A stretch of DNA of 64,000 bases, taken from the NCBI RefSeq assembly GCF_014652095.1, contig NZ_BMYD01000002.1:372001-436000 (forward strand). Direction: 5' to 3'. Both the position numbers and the translations under genes were made by a program. Below the pieces are notes generated by a model. That model was not told the origin of the DNA, did no database searches, and saw only the letters and a list, made by a program, of their open reading frames with translations. Source of the DNA: Cognatilysobacter bugurensis. GTDB taxonomy: Bacteria > Pseudomonadota > Gammaproteobacteria > Xanthomonadales > Xanthomonadaceae. This document shows, piece after piece, positions 47,251 through 56,532 of the stretch. Position 1 is the first letter of the stretch, and every line of letters begins with the position of its first letter.

Positions 47251-49032
47251 TCAGGTGGCGTCCTGCCAGGGGCGGCTCAGCCGCATCGCTGCAGTGATGA
47301 GGCCCACGTGCGAGTACGTCTGCGGGAAATTGCCCCAGTGCTCGTTGTCCTCGAACGCGAGGTCCTCGCTGAGCAGCCCGAGCGGATTGCGCTTGGCGAG
47401 CACGCGTTCGAACAACTCGCGGGCTTCGTCGCAGCGGCCGATCGAGGCGAGCGCATCGATGTACCAGAACGTGCAGATCGTGAAGCTCGTCTCCGGCACG
47501 CCGAAGTCGTCGGGCGCCACGTAGCGGAACAGCGCGTCGCCGCGGCGCAGGTCGCGGCCGATCGCGTCGACGGTCGCGACGTAGCGCGGGTCGTGCGGTT
47601 CGACGAAGCCCGTGTCGGCGAGCAGCAGCAACGACGCGTCGAGGCGATGGCCGCCGAACGCATCGACGAAGTGCCCGCGCTCGGTGTCGAAGCCCTCCGC
47701 ACAGATTCGCTCGTGCATCGCGTCCGCGCGCTCGCGCCAGTACTGCGCGCGGTCGCCCAGCCCCAGGTGCACGGCGATCTTCGCGAGGCGGTCGCACGCG
47801 GCCCAGCACATGACGGCCGAGTAGGTGTGCGTCTCGGCGCGGCCGCGGAACTCCCAGAGGCCCGCGTCGGGGCGGTCGTACAGCTCGAACGCACGCTCAC
47901 CGACGGGCTCGAGCCGCGCGAACAGCGACAGCAGGTCCGGCTGGTTGAGGCGCAGGTCGAAGAACAGCTGCGTCGATGCGAGCACCACGCTGCCGTACAC
48001 GTCGTGCTGGTGCTGCAGCCACGCGAGGTTGCCGCGGCGCACCGGGCCCATGCCGCGGTAGCCAGCCAGCGATTCGACCTCGTCCTCGGCGAGCTCGCGT
48101 TCGAAGCCGATGCCGTACAGCGGCTGCAGCAGCCCGTCCGGCGTGGTGAGATTGGACACGTAGCGCAGGTACTCCTCCATCGTGCGCGTCGCGCCGAGGC
48201 GGTTGAGCGCGCGCACGACGAACGCGGCGTCGCGCAGCCAGCAGTAGCGGTAATCCCAATTGCGCACCGTGTGCGGCGCTTCGGGGATCGAGGTCGTCAT
48301 TGCGGCGATGATTGCGCCGGTCTCGTCGTACTGGCAGAGCTTGAGCGTGATCGCACTGCGGATCACCGCGTCCTGCCACTCCAGCGGGATCGACAGCGTG
48401 CGCACCCAGTTGCGCCAGTACGTGATCGTCAATTCCTCGGCGCGGCGCGCGAAGGCGCCCACCGATTCGGTCATCGACTCGTCCGGCCCAAGCACCAGGT
48501 GCACGTCCTCGCGCACGACGAACGGCACGCCCTCGCGGATCATGCGAACCGGGGCATCTGTGGTGAGCCGCAGCGTAATGTCGGGCAGCACGTAGCGCAC
48601 GTGGTTGCTGCCCCAGGTCACGTCCGGCTCGGACGCGCCGTAATCGCCGAGCGGGCGCAGCACCACGCGGATGCGCGGCTGGCCGGCGAGCACGCGCACG
48701 CGGCGCACGAACATCACCGGACGGAAGAACCGGTCGAACTGGTACCAGCGCGGCGCGAAGTCGACGATCTCGATCGCACCGCCGTGCGCGTCGCGCAGCA
48801 CCGTGCGCAATACCGCGGTGTTCGCGAGGTAGTGCTGCTCGCAGTCGACGCCGTCGATGAGCTCGATCGCCCAGTCGCCGCCCTGGTGGTGGCGCGGCGA
48901 GAGCAGTGAGCAGAACGTCGGGTCGCCGTCGAACGCCGGCACGCAGCCGAACACGAAGCGGCCTTCCGGATCGACGAGTGCGGCGACGGTGCCGTTGCCG
49001 ATGACGCCAAGGTCGAGGCTGGAAGGTCTCAT
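47251..49032 (-). CDS. GH15-family glucoamylase/trehalase-like protein
   Basis: 593 residues. N-terminal DUF5911-like beta domain (GVIGNGTVAALVDPEGR), then the (alpha/alpha)6 barrel of GH15 with NWDYRYCWLRDAAFVVRAL (about residue 260) and two Glu-rich signatures: VESLAGYRGMGPVRRGN (about 330) and GLLSEDLAFEDNEHWGNFPQTYSHVGLI near the C-terminus. Relatives hydrolyse glucans or, in some actinobacteria, trehalose. Its place inside the ots operon suggests trehalose or glucan turnover coupled to trehalose synthesis. Its ATG overlaps the otsB stop; 132 bp separate it from otsA. Confidence 0.92.
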   Translation of the reverse strand: MRPSSLDLGVIGNGTVAALVDPEGRFVFGCVPAFDGDPTFCSLLSPRHHQGGDWAIELIDGVDCEQHYLANTAVLRTVLRDAHGGAIEIVDFAPRWYQFDRFFRPVMFVRRVRVLAGQPRIRVVLRPLGDYGASEPDVTWGSNHVRYVLPDITLRLTTDAPVRMIREGVPFVVREDVHLVLGPDESMTESVGAFARRAEELTITYWRNWVRTLSIPLEWQDAVIRSAITLKLCQYDETGAIIAAMTTSIPEAPHTVRNWDYRYCWLRDAAFVVRALNRLGATRTMEEYLRYVSNLTTPDGLLQPLYGIGFERELAEDEVESLAGYRGMGPVRRGNLAWLQHQHDVYGSVVLASTQLFFDLRLNQPDLLSLFARLEPVGERAFELYDRPDAGLWEFRGRAETHTYSAVMCWAACDRLAKIAVHLGLGDRAQYWRERADAMHERICAEGFDTERGHFVDAFGGHRLDASLLLLADTGFVEPHDPRYVATVDAIGRDLRRGDALFRYVAPDDFGVPETSFTICTFWYIDALASIGRCDEARELFERVLAKRNPLGLLSEDLAFEDNEHWGNFPQTYSHVGLITAAMRLSRPWQDAT

Positions 49033-49820
49033 GCGGCGGCCTCCGAAGACGATGATGAGTTGTGGTTGAAGCGCTCGGCCGCCTCGAGCAGCCAGGCACG
49101 CAGGCGCGTGGGGCTGTCGATGCGGGTGCGTGCAGCAGTGGGGGTGCGCGTGCCGACCAGCACCGAGACACCGCCGAGTTCGTTCACCGCCTCGAAGCCA
49201 TGCTCGTCGGTGAGGTCGTCGCCGATGAACACCGGCGTGCGGCCGCGGAACGTGTCGGTCTCGAGCAGATGGCGGATCGCGCCGCCCTTGTCGTAGCCGT
49301 CCGGCCGCAGCTCGAGCACATGATTGCCCGGCTGCAGGTGGTAGTGCGGCAGCGAGTCGAGGGCCTCGTGCGCCAGCGCTTCGAACTCGGGTGCCGCCGC
49401 CGCAGCGCCCGAGGCGCGCCAGTGGAACGCGAGCGTTGAACCCTTGTTCTCGACGAGTGCGCCCGGGTGCCGCGAGGCAATCTCCTGCGCGCGCTCGGCG
49501 ATGCCGTCGAGCGCCTCCGGCGCGTCGTGGAGGTCGGGCGTGGCGCCCGGGCGATCGCGCAACTCGAGACCGTGCAGGCCCGCACCGGGCAGGTGCAACG
49601 GTGAGAACAGCGCGTCGAGCTGCGCCAGCGGACGTCCGCTCACGAGCGCGAGCGCGCCGTCGAGCGCATCGCGCAGACGGGCAAGCGCATCGACGAGGTC
49701 GTCGGGCACGTGCACGTCATCGGGGCGCGGCGCGAAGTCGAGCAGGCTGCCGTCGACGTCGAGGAACAACGCCCAATCGCGAGCCGGCGCGGGCGGTAGC
49801 GGTAAGTCGGTTTGCATCAT
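49029..49820 (-). CDS. otsB: Trehalose-6-phosphate phosphatase
   Basis: 263 residues, HAD superfamily. Nucleophile motif ALFLDVDGSLLDFAPRPD (about residue 14), ALVSGRPLAQLDAL (motif II region), and VFIGDDLTDEHGFEAV (motif IV, about residue 200). It dephosphorylates trehalose-6-phosphate to trehalose, a compatible solute. The start at MMQTDLPLP is preferred to an ATG 102 nt upstream. First gene of the otsB-GH15-otsA cluster, with 4 nt overlap into the GH15 gene. Confidence 0.94.
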   Translation of the reverse strand: MMQTDLPLPPAPARDWALFLDVDGSLLDFAPRPDDVHVPDDLVDALARLRDALDGALALVSGRPLAQLDALFSPLHLPGAGLHGLELRDRPGATPDLHDAPEALDGIAERAQEIASRHPGALVENKGSTLAFHWRASGAAAAAPEFEALAHEALDSLPHYHLQPGNHVLELRPDGYDKGGAIRHLLETDTFRGRTPVFIGDDLTDEHGFEAVNELGGVSVLVGTRTPTAARTRIDSPTRLRAWLLEAAERFNHNSSSSSEAAA

Positions 49821-50005
49821 GCACACAATTCTGAACGCGAGAATGTAAGGACGAGGTGGACGCGTCGCGGTCGCCCAGCATCGCGACGACTGTCGAACCG
49901 CGGCAATGACATCCGCGTGCACGTCGCAGCCTTTAAATCGACGCGTGTCAACCGCATGTCGGCGCCATCGCGGGCAGCGGCCCGCCTCGCTTCCGAGAGA
50001 CCCAC

Positions 50006-52591
50006 ATGCGAATGGACAAGCTCACCTCGCGATTCCAGCAAGCGCTCAGCGATGCGCAGTCGCTTGCGGTCGGCCGCGATCACAACCTCATCGAGCCTGT
50101 GCACGTGCTCGTCGCGCTGATCGACCAGCAAGGCGGCAGCACGCGGCCGCTGCTTGCACAGGCGGGCGTCAACGTGCCGCTGCTGCGCGAGCGGCTTGGC
50201 GAGGCGCTGGAAAAGCTGCCGAAGGTCTCGGGCCAGGCCGGCAACGTGTCGGCCGGCAACGGCTTCGTGCGCTTGCTCAACGTGGCCGACAAGCTCGCGC
50301 AGCAGCGTGGCGATGCGTTCATTGCCAGCGAGCTGTTCGTGCTCGCTGCGCTCGACGACGACGGCGACACCGGCCGCGCGCTCAAGGCCGCAGGCGCGTC
50401 CAAGCCGAAGCTCGAAGCCGCGATCGACAAGGTGCGCGGCGGCGAAAAAGTGCAGGACGAGAACGCCGAGGACCAGCGTCAGGCGCTCGAGAAATACACG
50501 ATCGATCTGACCGCACGTGCCGAGAGCGGCAAGCTCGATCCCGTCGTCGGCCGCGACGAGGAAATCCGCCGCACGATTCAGGTGCTCCAGCGCCGCACGA
50601 AGAACAACCCGGTGCTGATCGGCGAGCCCGGTGTTGGCAAGACCGCGATCGCCGAAGGCCTTGCGCAGCGCATCGTCAACGGCGAGGTGCCCGAAGGCAT
50701 CCGCGGCAAGCGCGTGCTCTCGCTCGACATGGGCGCGCTGATCGCGGGCGCGAAGTTCCGTGGCGAGTTCGAGGAGCGCCTCAAGGGCGTGCTCAACGAC
50801 CTCGCGAAGAACGAAGGCCAGGTGATCCTGTTCATCGACGAGCTGCACACGATGGTCGGCGCCGGCAAAGCCGAGGGTGCGATGGATGCCGGCAACATGC
50901 TCAAGCCTGCGCTCGCGCGCGGCGAGCTGCATTGCATCGGCGCGACCACGCTCGACGAGTACCGCAAGTACGTCGAGAAGGACGCCGCGCTCGAGCGCCG
51001 CTTCCAGAAGGTGTTCGTCGGCGAGCCGAGCGTGGAAGACACGATCGCGATCCTGCGCGGCCTGAAAGAACGCTACGCAGTGCACCACGGCGTCGAGATC
51101 ACCGACCCCGCGATCGTCGCGGCGGCCACACTCAGCAACCGCTACATCGCCGACCGCCAGTTGCCCGACAAGGCGATCGACCTCATGGACGAGGCGGCGA
51201 GCCGCATCCGCATGGAGATCGACTCCAAGCCCGAAGAGCTAGACCGCAAGGAGCGTCGCCTCATCCAGCTCAAGATCCAGCGCGAGGCGCTCAAGAAGGA
51301 GAAGGACGAGGCATCGAAGCAGCGGCTGGCCGACCTGCAGAACGAGATCGGCACGCTCGAGCGCGAGTTCAACGATCTCGACGAAGTCTGGAAGGCCGAG
51401 AAGGCGAGCGTGCAGGGCACGACCAAGCTCAAGGAGCAGCTCGAGGCCGCGCGCATCGAATTGGAAGCCGCGCAGCGCCAGCAGGATTACGCGCGCATGA
51501 GCGAGATCCAGTACGGCCGCATCCCCGAGCTCGAAAAGCAGCTCGCTGCGGCGCAGGAAGCCGAGACGAAGGGCTTCACGCTGCTGCAGGACAAGGTGAC
51601 CGCCGAAGAGATCGCAGAGGTCGTCTCGCGCTGGACCGGCATTCCGGTCAACAAGATGCTCGAAGGCGAGCGCGAGAAGTTGCTCAAGATGGAAGATCAG
51701 CTGCACGCGCGCGTCGTCGGTCAGGATGAGGCGATCAACGTCGTGTCTGATGCGGTGCGTCGCTCGCGCGCAGGTCTGAGTGATCCGAACCGTCCGAGCG
51801 GCTCGTTCCTGTTTCTCGGCCCGACCGGCGTCGGCAAGACCGAGCTGTGCAAGGCGCTTGCGGAGTTCCTGTTCGACTCGAGCGATGCGATGGTGCGCAT
51901 CGACATGAGCGAGTTCATGGAAAAGCATGCCGTGAGCCGCCTCGTCGGCGCGCCTCCGGGCTATGTGGGCTACGAGGAAGGCGGGTATCTCACCGAGGCC
52001 GTGCGTCGCCGCCCGTACAGCGTGATCCTGCTCGACGAGGTCGAAAAAGCGCATCCCGACGTGTTCAACATCCTGCTGCAGGTGCTCGACGACGGCCGCC
52101 TCACCGACGGCCAGGGCCGTACGGTGGATTTCCGCAACACAGTCATCGTGATGACGAGCAACCTCGGCAGCCAGATGATCCAAGAGATGGGCGGCGATGA
52201 CTCTCCACAGGCCTATACGCAGATGAAGGCCGCGGTGATGGGCGTGGTGCAGGCGCACTTCCGGCCGGAGTTCATCAACCGGCTCGACGACATCGTTGTC
52301 TTCCATCCGCTGGACAAGGCGGAGATTCGCGAAATTGCGAAGATCCAGCTGCGTGGGCTCGATAAGCGCCTTGCCGAGCGTGGGCTCAAGCTCGAGTTGA
52401 CGGACGAGGCGCTTACGCTGCTCGCCAACGTCGGCTTTGGTCCCGTGTACGGCGCGCGCCCGCTCAAGCGAGCCATCCAGCAGCAGCTGGAGAACCCGCT
52501 CGCGCAGCGCATCCTCGCCGGCGCGTTCACGAGTGGCGAAACCGTGCGGGTCGAGGCTGAGGACGGCCAGCTCGCGTTCCACGCGGGCTGA
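50006..52591 (+). CDS. clpB: Chaperone ClpB (disaggregase)
   Basis: 861 residues, family-standard length. N domain ([21 protein letters not shown]), AAA1 with [15 protein letters not shown] (about 205) and LFIDELHT, a coiled-coil middle domain (about 410-530), and AAA2 with [17 protein letters not shown] (about 605) and [12 protein letters not shown]. It threads proteins from aggregates together with DnaK. The ATG follows GAGAG at good spacing. I looked for a sigma-32 promoter (CTTGAAA / CCCCAT) in the 180 bp upstream and did not find a convincing one. Confidence 0.98.
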   Translation: MRMDKLTSRFQQALSDAQSLAVGRDHNLIEPVHVLVALIDQQGGSTRPLLAQAGVNVPLLRERLGEALEKLPKVSGQAGNVSAGNGFVRLLNVADKLAQQRGDAFIASELFVLAALDDDGDTGRALKAAGASKPKLEAAIDKVRGGEKVQDENAEDQRQALEKYTIDLTARAESGKLDPVVGRDEEIRRTIQVLQRRTKNNPVLIGEPGVGKTAIAEGLAQRIVNGEVPEGIRGKRVLSLDMGALIAGAKFRGEFEERLKGVLNDLAKNEGQVILFIDELHTMVGAGKAEGAMDAGNMLKPALARGELHCIGATTLDEYRKYVEKDAALERRFQKVFVGEPSVEDTIAILRGLKERYAVHHGVEITDPAIVAAATLSNRYIADRQLPDKAIDLMDEAASRIRMEIDSKPEELDRKERRLIQLKIQREALKKEKDEASKQRLADLQNEIGTLEREFNDLDEVWKAEKASVQGTTKLKEQLEAARIELEAAQRQQDYARMSEIQYGRIPELEKQLAAAQEAETKGFTLLQDKVTAEEIAEVVSRWTGIPVNKMLEGEREKLLKMEDQLHARVVGQDEAINVVSDAVRRSRAGLSDPNRPSGSFLFLGPTGVGKTELCKALAEFLFDSSDAMVRIDMSEFMEKHAVSRLVGAPPGYVGYEEGGYLTEAVRRRPYSVILLDEVEKAHPDVFNILLQVLDDGRLTDGQGRTVDFRNTVIVMTSNLGSQMIQEMGGDDSPQAYTQMKAAVMGVVQAHFRPEFINRLDDIVVFHPLDKAEIREIAKIQLRGLDKRLAERGLKLELTDEALTLLANVGFGPVYGARPLKRAIQQQLENPLAQRILAGAFTSGETVRVEAEDGQLAFHAG

Positions 52592-52790
52592 CGGCCTTGA
52601 TGCACACCGGTGGAAGCTGGCGTGCGGCGTTGAACCCGCAGGGCGAACGCGTCATTTCATGCGCGTCGCGCCCCTCGTTGTTTGCGGTGGGTTGGGCGCG
52701 TGTGGCAGCGCCTTGATCCAGGCGGAGCGGGCCGGCTTACACCGGCCGTCGGCGGCGGGATGGGGCCGGAACCGGGGCGCCCGCGTGGAC

Positions 52791-53516
52791 TCAGTCAATC
52801 GAGTCCAGCAGACGCTGCAGCCCCGTGCTCGCGGGCATCGCCCAGTGCTCATCGACGAGCGGCGTGACGCCGCTGCGCTGTGGGTTGATCTCGAGCACGG
52901 GCTTGCCCATCTCGCGGGCGACCAGCGGCAGCGAAGCAGCCGGCTGCACCATGCCCGACGTGCCGACGACCACGACGCGGTCGCAGGCGGCGATTGCGCC
53001 CAGGCCGGCCTCCCATTCGGCTTCCGGCAGCGCTTCGCCAAACCACACCACATCCGGCCGGAACGCGCCGCCGCAGACCGTGCAGGCCGGCGGGGTCTCA
53101 TGAGCGCCGCCTTCGGGCGGATCGAGCGCCAGGGTGATCGGATCCGGCTCGGCGCGTGCGCTGCAATCGATGCAGCGCGAGCGCAGCAACTCGCCGTGCA
53201 GGTGCCTCACCTCCGTGCTGCCCGCGCGCTCGTGCAGGTCGTCCACGTTCTGGGTGACCACATCGACGCGATGGCCGCGCCGCGCGAGTTCGGCGATGCC
53301 CCGATGGCCCGCGTTCGGTTGCACCTGCAGCAGCTGCCAGGCGCGCCACCGGTACCAGCCCCAGACCAGCGCGGGATCACGGCGGAAGGCCTGCGGGGTG
53401 GCGAGGGTCTCGGCGTCGAAGCGCCCCCACAGGCCGGTCAGGCCGTCGCGGAACGTGGGCACGCCGCTCTCGGCGGACATGCCCGCACCCGTGAGAAAAA
53501 CGAAATGTGTGGCCAT
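52791..53516 (-). CDS. cobB: Sirtuin NAD-dependent protein deacylase
   Basis: 241 residues. Sirtuin motifs: GAGMSAESGVPTFRD (residues 10-24), TQNVDDLHERAG (88-99), HLHGE with the catalytic His107, a zinc ribbon (C115-C118 and a second CxxC near 147-150) and the VVGTSGMVQPA strand near 182. Y55 and R58 form the Tyr-x-x-Arg signature of class III sirtuins (CobB/SIRT5), which remove succinyl and other acidic acyl groups. The start MATHFVFLTGAG is preferred. It converges with clpB. Confidence 0.94.
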   Translation of the reverse strand: MATHFVFLTGAGMSAESGVPTFRDGLTGLWGRFDAETLATPQAFRRDPALVWGWYRWRAWQLLQVQPNAGHRGIAELARRGHRVDVVTQNVDDLHERAGSTEVRHLHGELLRSRCIDCSARAEPDPITLALDPPEGGAHETPPACTVCGGAFRPDVVWFGEALPEAEWEAGLGAIAACDRVVVVGTSGMVQPAASLPLVAREMGKPVLEINPQRSGVTPLVDEHWAMPASTGLQRLLDSID

Positions 53517-53699
53517 TGCGCGCTCCCGTGCCTGCTGCCCGTCGCGGGCCCTCGCGGACCGCGGTGCAAGAGGTAAGCATGGCGGCCCGGTTGCCGAGGC
53601 CGCGTTACGCCGCCGCAACCGCATCCGCGGCCTCATCCAGATGACGCATGCTCATGACGCCGGGCGGCCGGGGCCCGGGCCGTGCTGCTAACATGCGCG

Positions 53700-53900
53700 C
53701 CGCCTGAGGTGACTGCCGGCTGAGGCCGGCGGTTGAAACGGGAATCCGGTGCGTCGCCTGCCTGCAGGCGGCCATTCCGGAGCTGCCCCCGCAACGGTAG
53801 GCGAGCAAAGCACCTGCACGAAGCCACTGTGCATCCGCACGGGAAGGCGCCGGTGTTGAAGGTCATGTGCCTTCGCTCGCGAGCCCGGAGACCGGCCACA
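53700..53900 (+). ncRNA. Cobalamin riboswitch
   Basis: All core blocks of the AdoCbl riboswitch occur in order: GGTGACTGCCGG, TTGAAACGGGAATCCGGTG, CCATTCCGGAGCTGCCCCCGCAACGGTAGGCGAG (about 53772-53805), GCCACTGTGC, CACGGGAAGGCGCCGGTG, and GAGCCCGGAGACCGGCC. It lies 130 nt upstream of btuB and would repress the btuB-cob operon when B12 is plentiful. The expression platform is annotated separately. Confidence 0.96.
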
Positions 53901-53967
53901 GGTTCGCATCGACTCGCGGAGGGCGAGGTCGTGGGGGTTCGTGCAGTCATTGCATGCCGCCACGCCC

Positions 53968-54016
53968 GGCCGTGCCGTCGTCGACCTTCAACGACGCCGT
54001 GCGGAAGGGCACGGCC
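53968..54016 (+). promoter_or_regulatory. Hairpin abutting the btuB ribosome-binding site (candidate riboswitch expression platform)
   Basis: A long interrupted stem: GGCCGTGCC (53968-53976) pairs with GGCACGGCC (54008-54016), and overlapping inner arms CGTCGT (53976-53981) and ACGACG (53991-53996) can extend it. The 3' arm directly abuts the AAGGAG ribosome-binding site of btuB (54017-54022). There is no T-run, so control of translation is more likely than of termination. Confidence 0.5.
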
Positions 54017-54029
54017 AAGGAGCATCGCA

Positions 54030-55889
54030 ATGCAGTCCCGTCTCCCGGTCCCGTTCCGGGCCGCCGCCGTGCCGTCGGCGCTCGCCGTCGCGCTTTCCGC
54101 ATTGATCGCTCCGGCCCATGCGGCCCCGGATGCGACCGACCTCGACGAAGTCGTCGTCACCGCCACGCGCACGGCGCGGACTCAGGACCAGACCCTCGCG
54201 TCGGTCACCGTGATCGACCGCGAGCAGATCGAGCGCCTGCAGCCGCTGTCGCTGCCCGACCTGCTGCGCGGCCTGCCGGGCATTTCGATCGCGAACAATG
54301 GCGGCCCGGGCAAGGCGACTTCGCTGTTCCTGCGGGGCACCGAGTCCGACCACACGCTGGTGCTCATCGACGGCCTGCGGCTGGGCTCGGCGACGACCGG
54401 CGGCGCCTCGCTGCAGGACATCCCTGTCGATCAGATCGAGCGCATCGAGATCGTGCGCGGGCCGTTCTCGAGCCTGTACGGGGCGGATGCGATTGGCGGT
54501 GTGATCCAGATCTTTACGCGGCGCCCGCAAACCGGCTTCGCGCCGAACGCGAGCGTCAGCGTGGGCAGTTTCGACACCCTGCACGCGAGCGCCGGCATTG
54601 CCGGGCGCAGCGATGCGGGCTGGTACTCGCTGCAGGCCGCACACGTCGGCACCGAGGGCATCAATGCGATGCGCACGGATCTCTCCGCTGACCTCGACGG
54701 CTACTACAACGATTCGCTGTCGCTGCGCGTCGGCACCCGCGTCGCGGAGGCCTGGACGCTCGAGGCCCATGCGCTGCAGGCCAACACGCGCAACGAGTAC
54801 GACGGGTCGTTCAACAACCTCACGAAGGGCGAACAGCGGGTCGTCGGCGGCCGCGCGCGCTTCTCGCCTTCTGCCGCCTTCGCGCTCACATTCCAGCTCG
54901 GTCGCACCGCCGATCTCAGCGACAACTTCGGCGATTTCTCGACCACGTTCGATACCGTGCGTGAGCTGGGTTCGGTGCAGGCCGATATCGGCATCGAGCC
55001 GGGTCTGCTGACGCTGGGCGCTGACTGGCGCAGCGACGAGGTGGCCACGGGACCGGAGCAGGAGCCCTACGATGTGACCCAGCGCATTACGCGCGGCGCA
55101 TTTGCGCAGTGGCAGCAGGAGTTCGGGGCGCATGCGCTGCAGCTCAATGCCCGTCATGACGACGATACGCAGTTCGGCGGACACACCACCGGCAGCGCGT
55201 TGTGGGGCTGGGAGCTTACCGACAGCCTGCGTTTGACTGCGAGCGCAGGCACCGCGTTCAAGGCGCCTACGTTCAACGAACTGTACTTCCCGAACTACGG
55301 CAATCCTCGGTTGGCGCCTGAAGCATCGCGCAGCGTGGAGCTGGGCCTGCGTGGCCACCACGACAGCATGAACTGGGGGCTGAGTGCGTTTGAAACCCGC
55401 GTTGACGATTTGATCGCCTACGACGCGACCCTGACCGATGACGATCATCCCTTTGGCCAGCCCAACAACATCGAAGAAGCACGCATCCGTGGTGCCGAGG
55501 CGACATTCGACGTCGACGTCTCCGGCTGGCTCGTGCGCGCCAATGCGACGTGGGTTGACCCGCGCAACGAAGTCGGGCGCAACGCCGGCAGGCTGCTGCC
55601 GCGCCGCGCGCGCGTGACCGGGCGTCTCGACCTCGATCGCGCGTTCGGTGATTTCACGGCGGGCCTGAGCGTGAGCGGCGCGGGCGAGCGCTACGACGAC
55701 GTCGCGAATCGCAATCGCCTTGGCGGGTACGGCCTGGTCGATCTGCGCCTGGGCTACGTCATCAATCCGGCCTGGAGCGTGCAGGTCACGGCCGGTAACG
55801 TGTTCGACCGCGCGTACGAAACCGCCCGGTTCTACAACCAACCCGGCCGCCACTACCTGTTCACCGTGCGCTATCGTCCGGCCCGGTAA
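54030..55889 (+). CDS. btuB: TonB-dependent cobalamin receptor BtuB
   Basis: 619 residues. A Sec signal peptide (to about residue 30), a TonB box-like TDLDEVVVTATR stretch, the plug domain (LPDLLRGLPGISIANNGGPGKATSLFLRGTESDHTLVLIDGLRLG..., GPFSSLYGADAIGGVIQIFTRRP, to about 160) and a 22-strand barrel to the C-terminal aromatic residues (YLFTVRYRPAR). It imports corrinoids across the outer membrane using TonB energy. First gene of the riboswitch operon, with AAGGAG 7 nt before its ATG. Confidence 0.95.
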   Translation: MQSRLPVPFRAAAVPSALAVALSALIAPAHAAPDATDLDEVVVTATRTARTQDQTLASVTVIDREQIERLQPLSLPDLLRGLPGISIANNGGPGKATSLFLRGTESDHTLVLIDGLRLGSATTGGASLQDIPVDQIERIEIVRGPFSSLYGADAIGGVIQIFTRRPQTGFAPNASVSVGSFDTLHASAGIAGRSDAGWYSLQAAHVGTEGINAMRTDLSADLDGYYNDSLSLRVGTRVAEAWTLEAHALQANTRNEYDGSFNNLTKGEQRVVGGRARFSPSAAFALTFQLGRTADLSDNFGDFSTTFDTVRELGSVQADIGIEPGLLTLGADWRSDEVATGPEQEPYDVTQRITRGAFAQWQQEFGAHALQLNARHDDDTQFGGHTTGSALWGWELTDSLRLTASAGTAFKAPTFNELYFPNYGNPRLAPEASRSVELGLRGHHDSMNWGLSAFETRVDDLIAYDATLTDDDHPFGQPNNIEEARIRGAEATFDVDVSGWLVRANATWVDPRNEVGRNAGRLLPRRARVTGRLDLDRAFGDFTAGLSVSGAGERYDDVANRNRLGGYGLVDLRLGYVINPAWSVQVTAGNVFDRAYETARFYNQPGRHYLFTVRYRPAR

Positions 55890-55907
55890 CCCGAAGGGAT
55901 GACTCAA

Positions 55908-56531
55908 ATGCCGCCATCGTCCGCCCAGGCGTTTTCTGCTTCGTCGCGCAGGCAGGCCGTCGTTTTCGCTGCGCTGGCCGCGCTGATGATCGCCACGCGC
56001 GTGCACCACTTCGGCAACGCGCTGCACCTGCCGGATGCGTCGATGGCGGTGTTCTTCCTCGCCGGCCTGTCCCTGCAGGGCCAGGCCGGCGGCATGCGCT
56101 CGCACCTGCCGTTTTTCGGGCTGGTCACGCTCGCCGGCGTGGTGGACTGGGCCTCGATCACCTATGCCGGGGTGAGCGATTTCTGCGTCACCGTGACCTA
56201 TTCGTTCCTGCTGCCGGCTTACGCCGTGCTCTGGTACGGCGGCCGGTGGGCGGCCCGGCGCTTCGGGACGGACGCGACCGGCATGGCGGCGCGGGCGGGC
56301 GTTGCGCTCGCGAGCGCTGCCGGCTCGTTCCTGATTTCCAACGGCGCTTTCTACTGGTTCGGCGGGCGCTACCCCGATCCGCATCTGGCCCAGTACCTGG
56401 AGCGGCTGTGGCAATGGGGGCCGCTGTTCGTGAAGACGACGATGGCTTATGTACTCGTGGCGCTGGTGCTGCATGCACTGGCGCTCGCACTCACGCGGAC
56501 GCGGTTGTTCGGCCGCGCAGCAGGCGCCTGA
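55908..56531 (+). CDS. B12-operon integral membrane protein 1, function unknown
   Basis: 207 residues, about six membrane segments. I do not recognise a characterised family. It is homologous to the next gene: both share ATRxxHF (near residue 30), AVFFLAG, a D-x-x-S/A...(S/A)D(F/W)C motif near 85-100, PAYAxLWxGGR near 110 and GxFYxxxGxYPD near 150. Conserved His, Asp and Cys residues at membrane edges could bind a metal ion. ATG 55908 is used because GAAGGG lies 9 nt before it, whereas an ATG at 55899 directly abuts that site. Its riboswitch-operon position suggests cobalt or corrinoid-precursor transport (inference). Confidence 0.75.
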   Translation: MPPSSAQAFSASSRRQAVVFAALAALMIATRVHHFGNALHLPDASMAVFFLAGLSLQGQAGGMRSHLPFFGLVTLAGVVDWASITYAGVSDFCVTVTYSFLLPAYAVLWYGGRWAARRFGTDATGMAARAGVALASAAGSFLISNGAFYWFGGRYPDPHLAQYLERLWQWGPLFVKTTMAYVLVALVLHALALALTRTRLFGRAAGA

Positions 56532-56532
56532 A

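Noticed and set aside
46612-48909. A 765-codon open frame opposite otsA and the GH15 gene
   Set aside because: Shadow of two clear enzymes; no signal, domain or ribosome-binding site.
49823-50005. Heat-shock (sigma-32) promoter before clpB
   Set aside because: No sequence close to CTTGAAA with a properly spaced CCCCAT-like element was found.
52730-52747. Hairpin GGCCGG / CCGGCC between clpB and the sirtuin gene
   Set aside because: Only 6 bp, no T-run and 140 bp beyond clpB; such short GC inverted repeats occur by chance here.
53988-56474. An 828-codon open frame opposite btuB
   Set aside because: It runs antisense to a receptor with complete family motifs; composition is typical of shadow frames.
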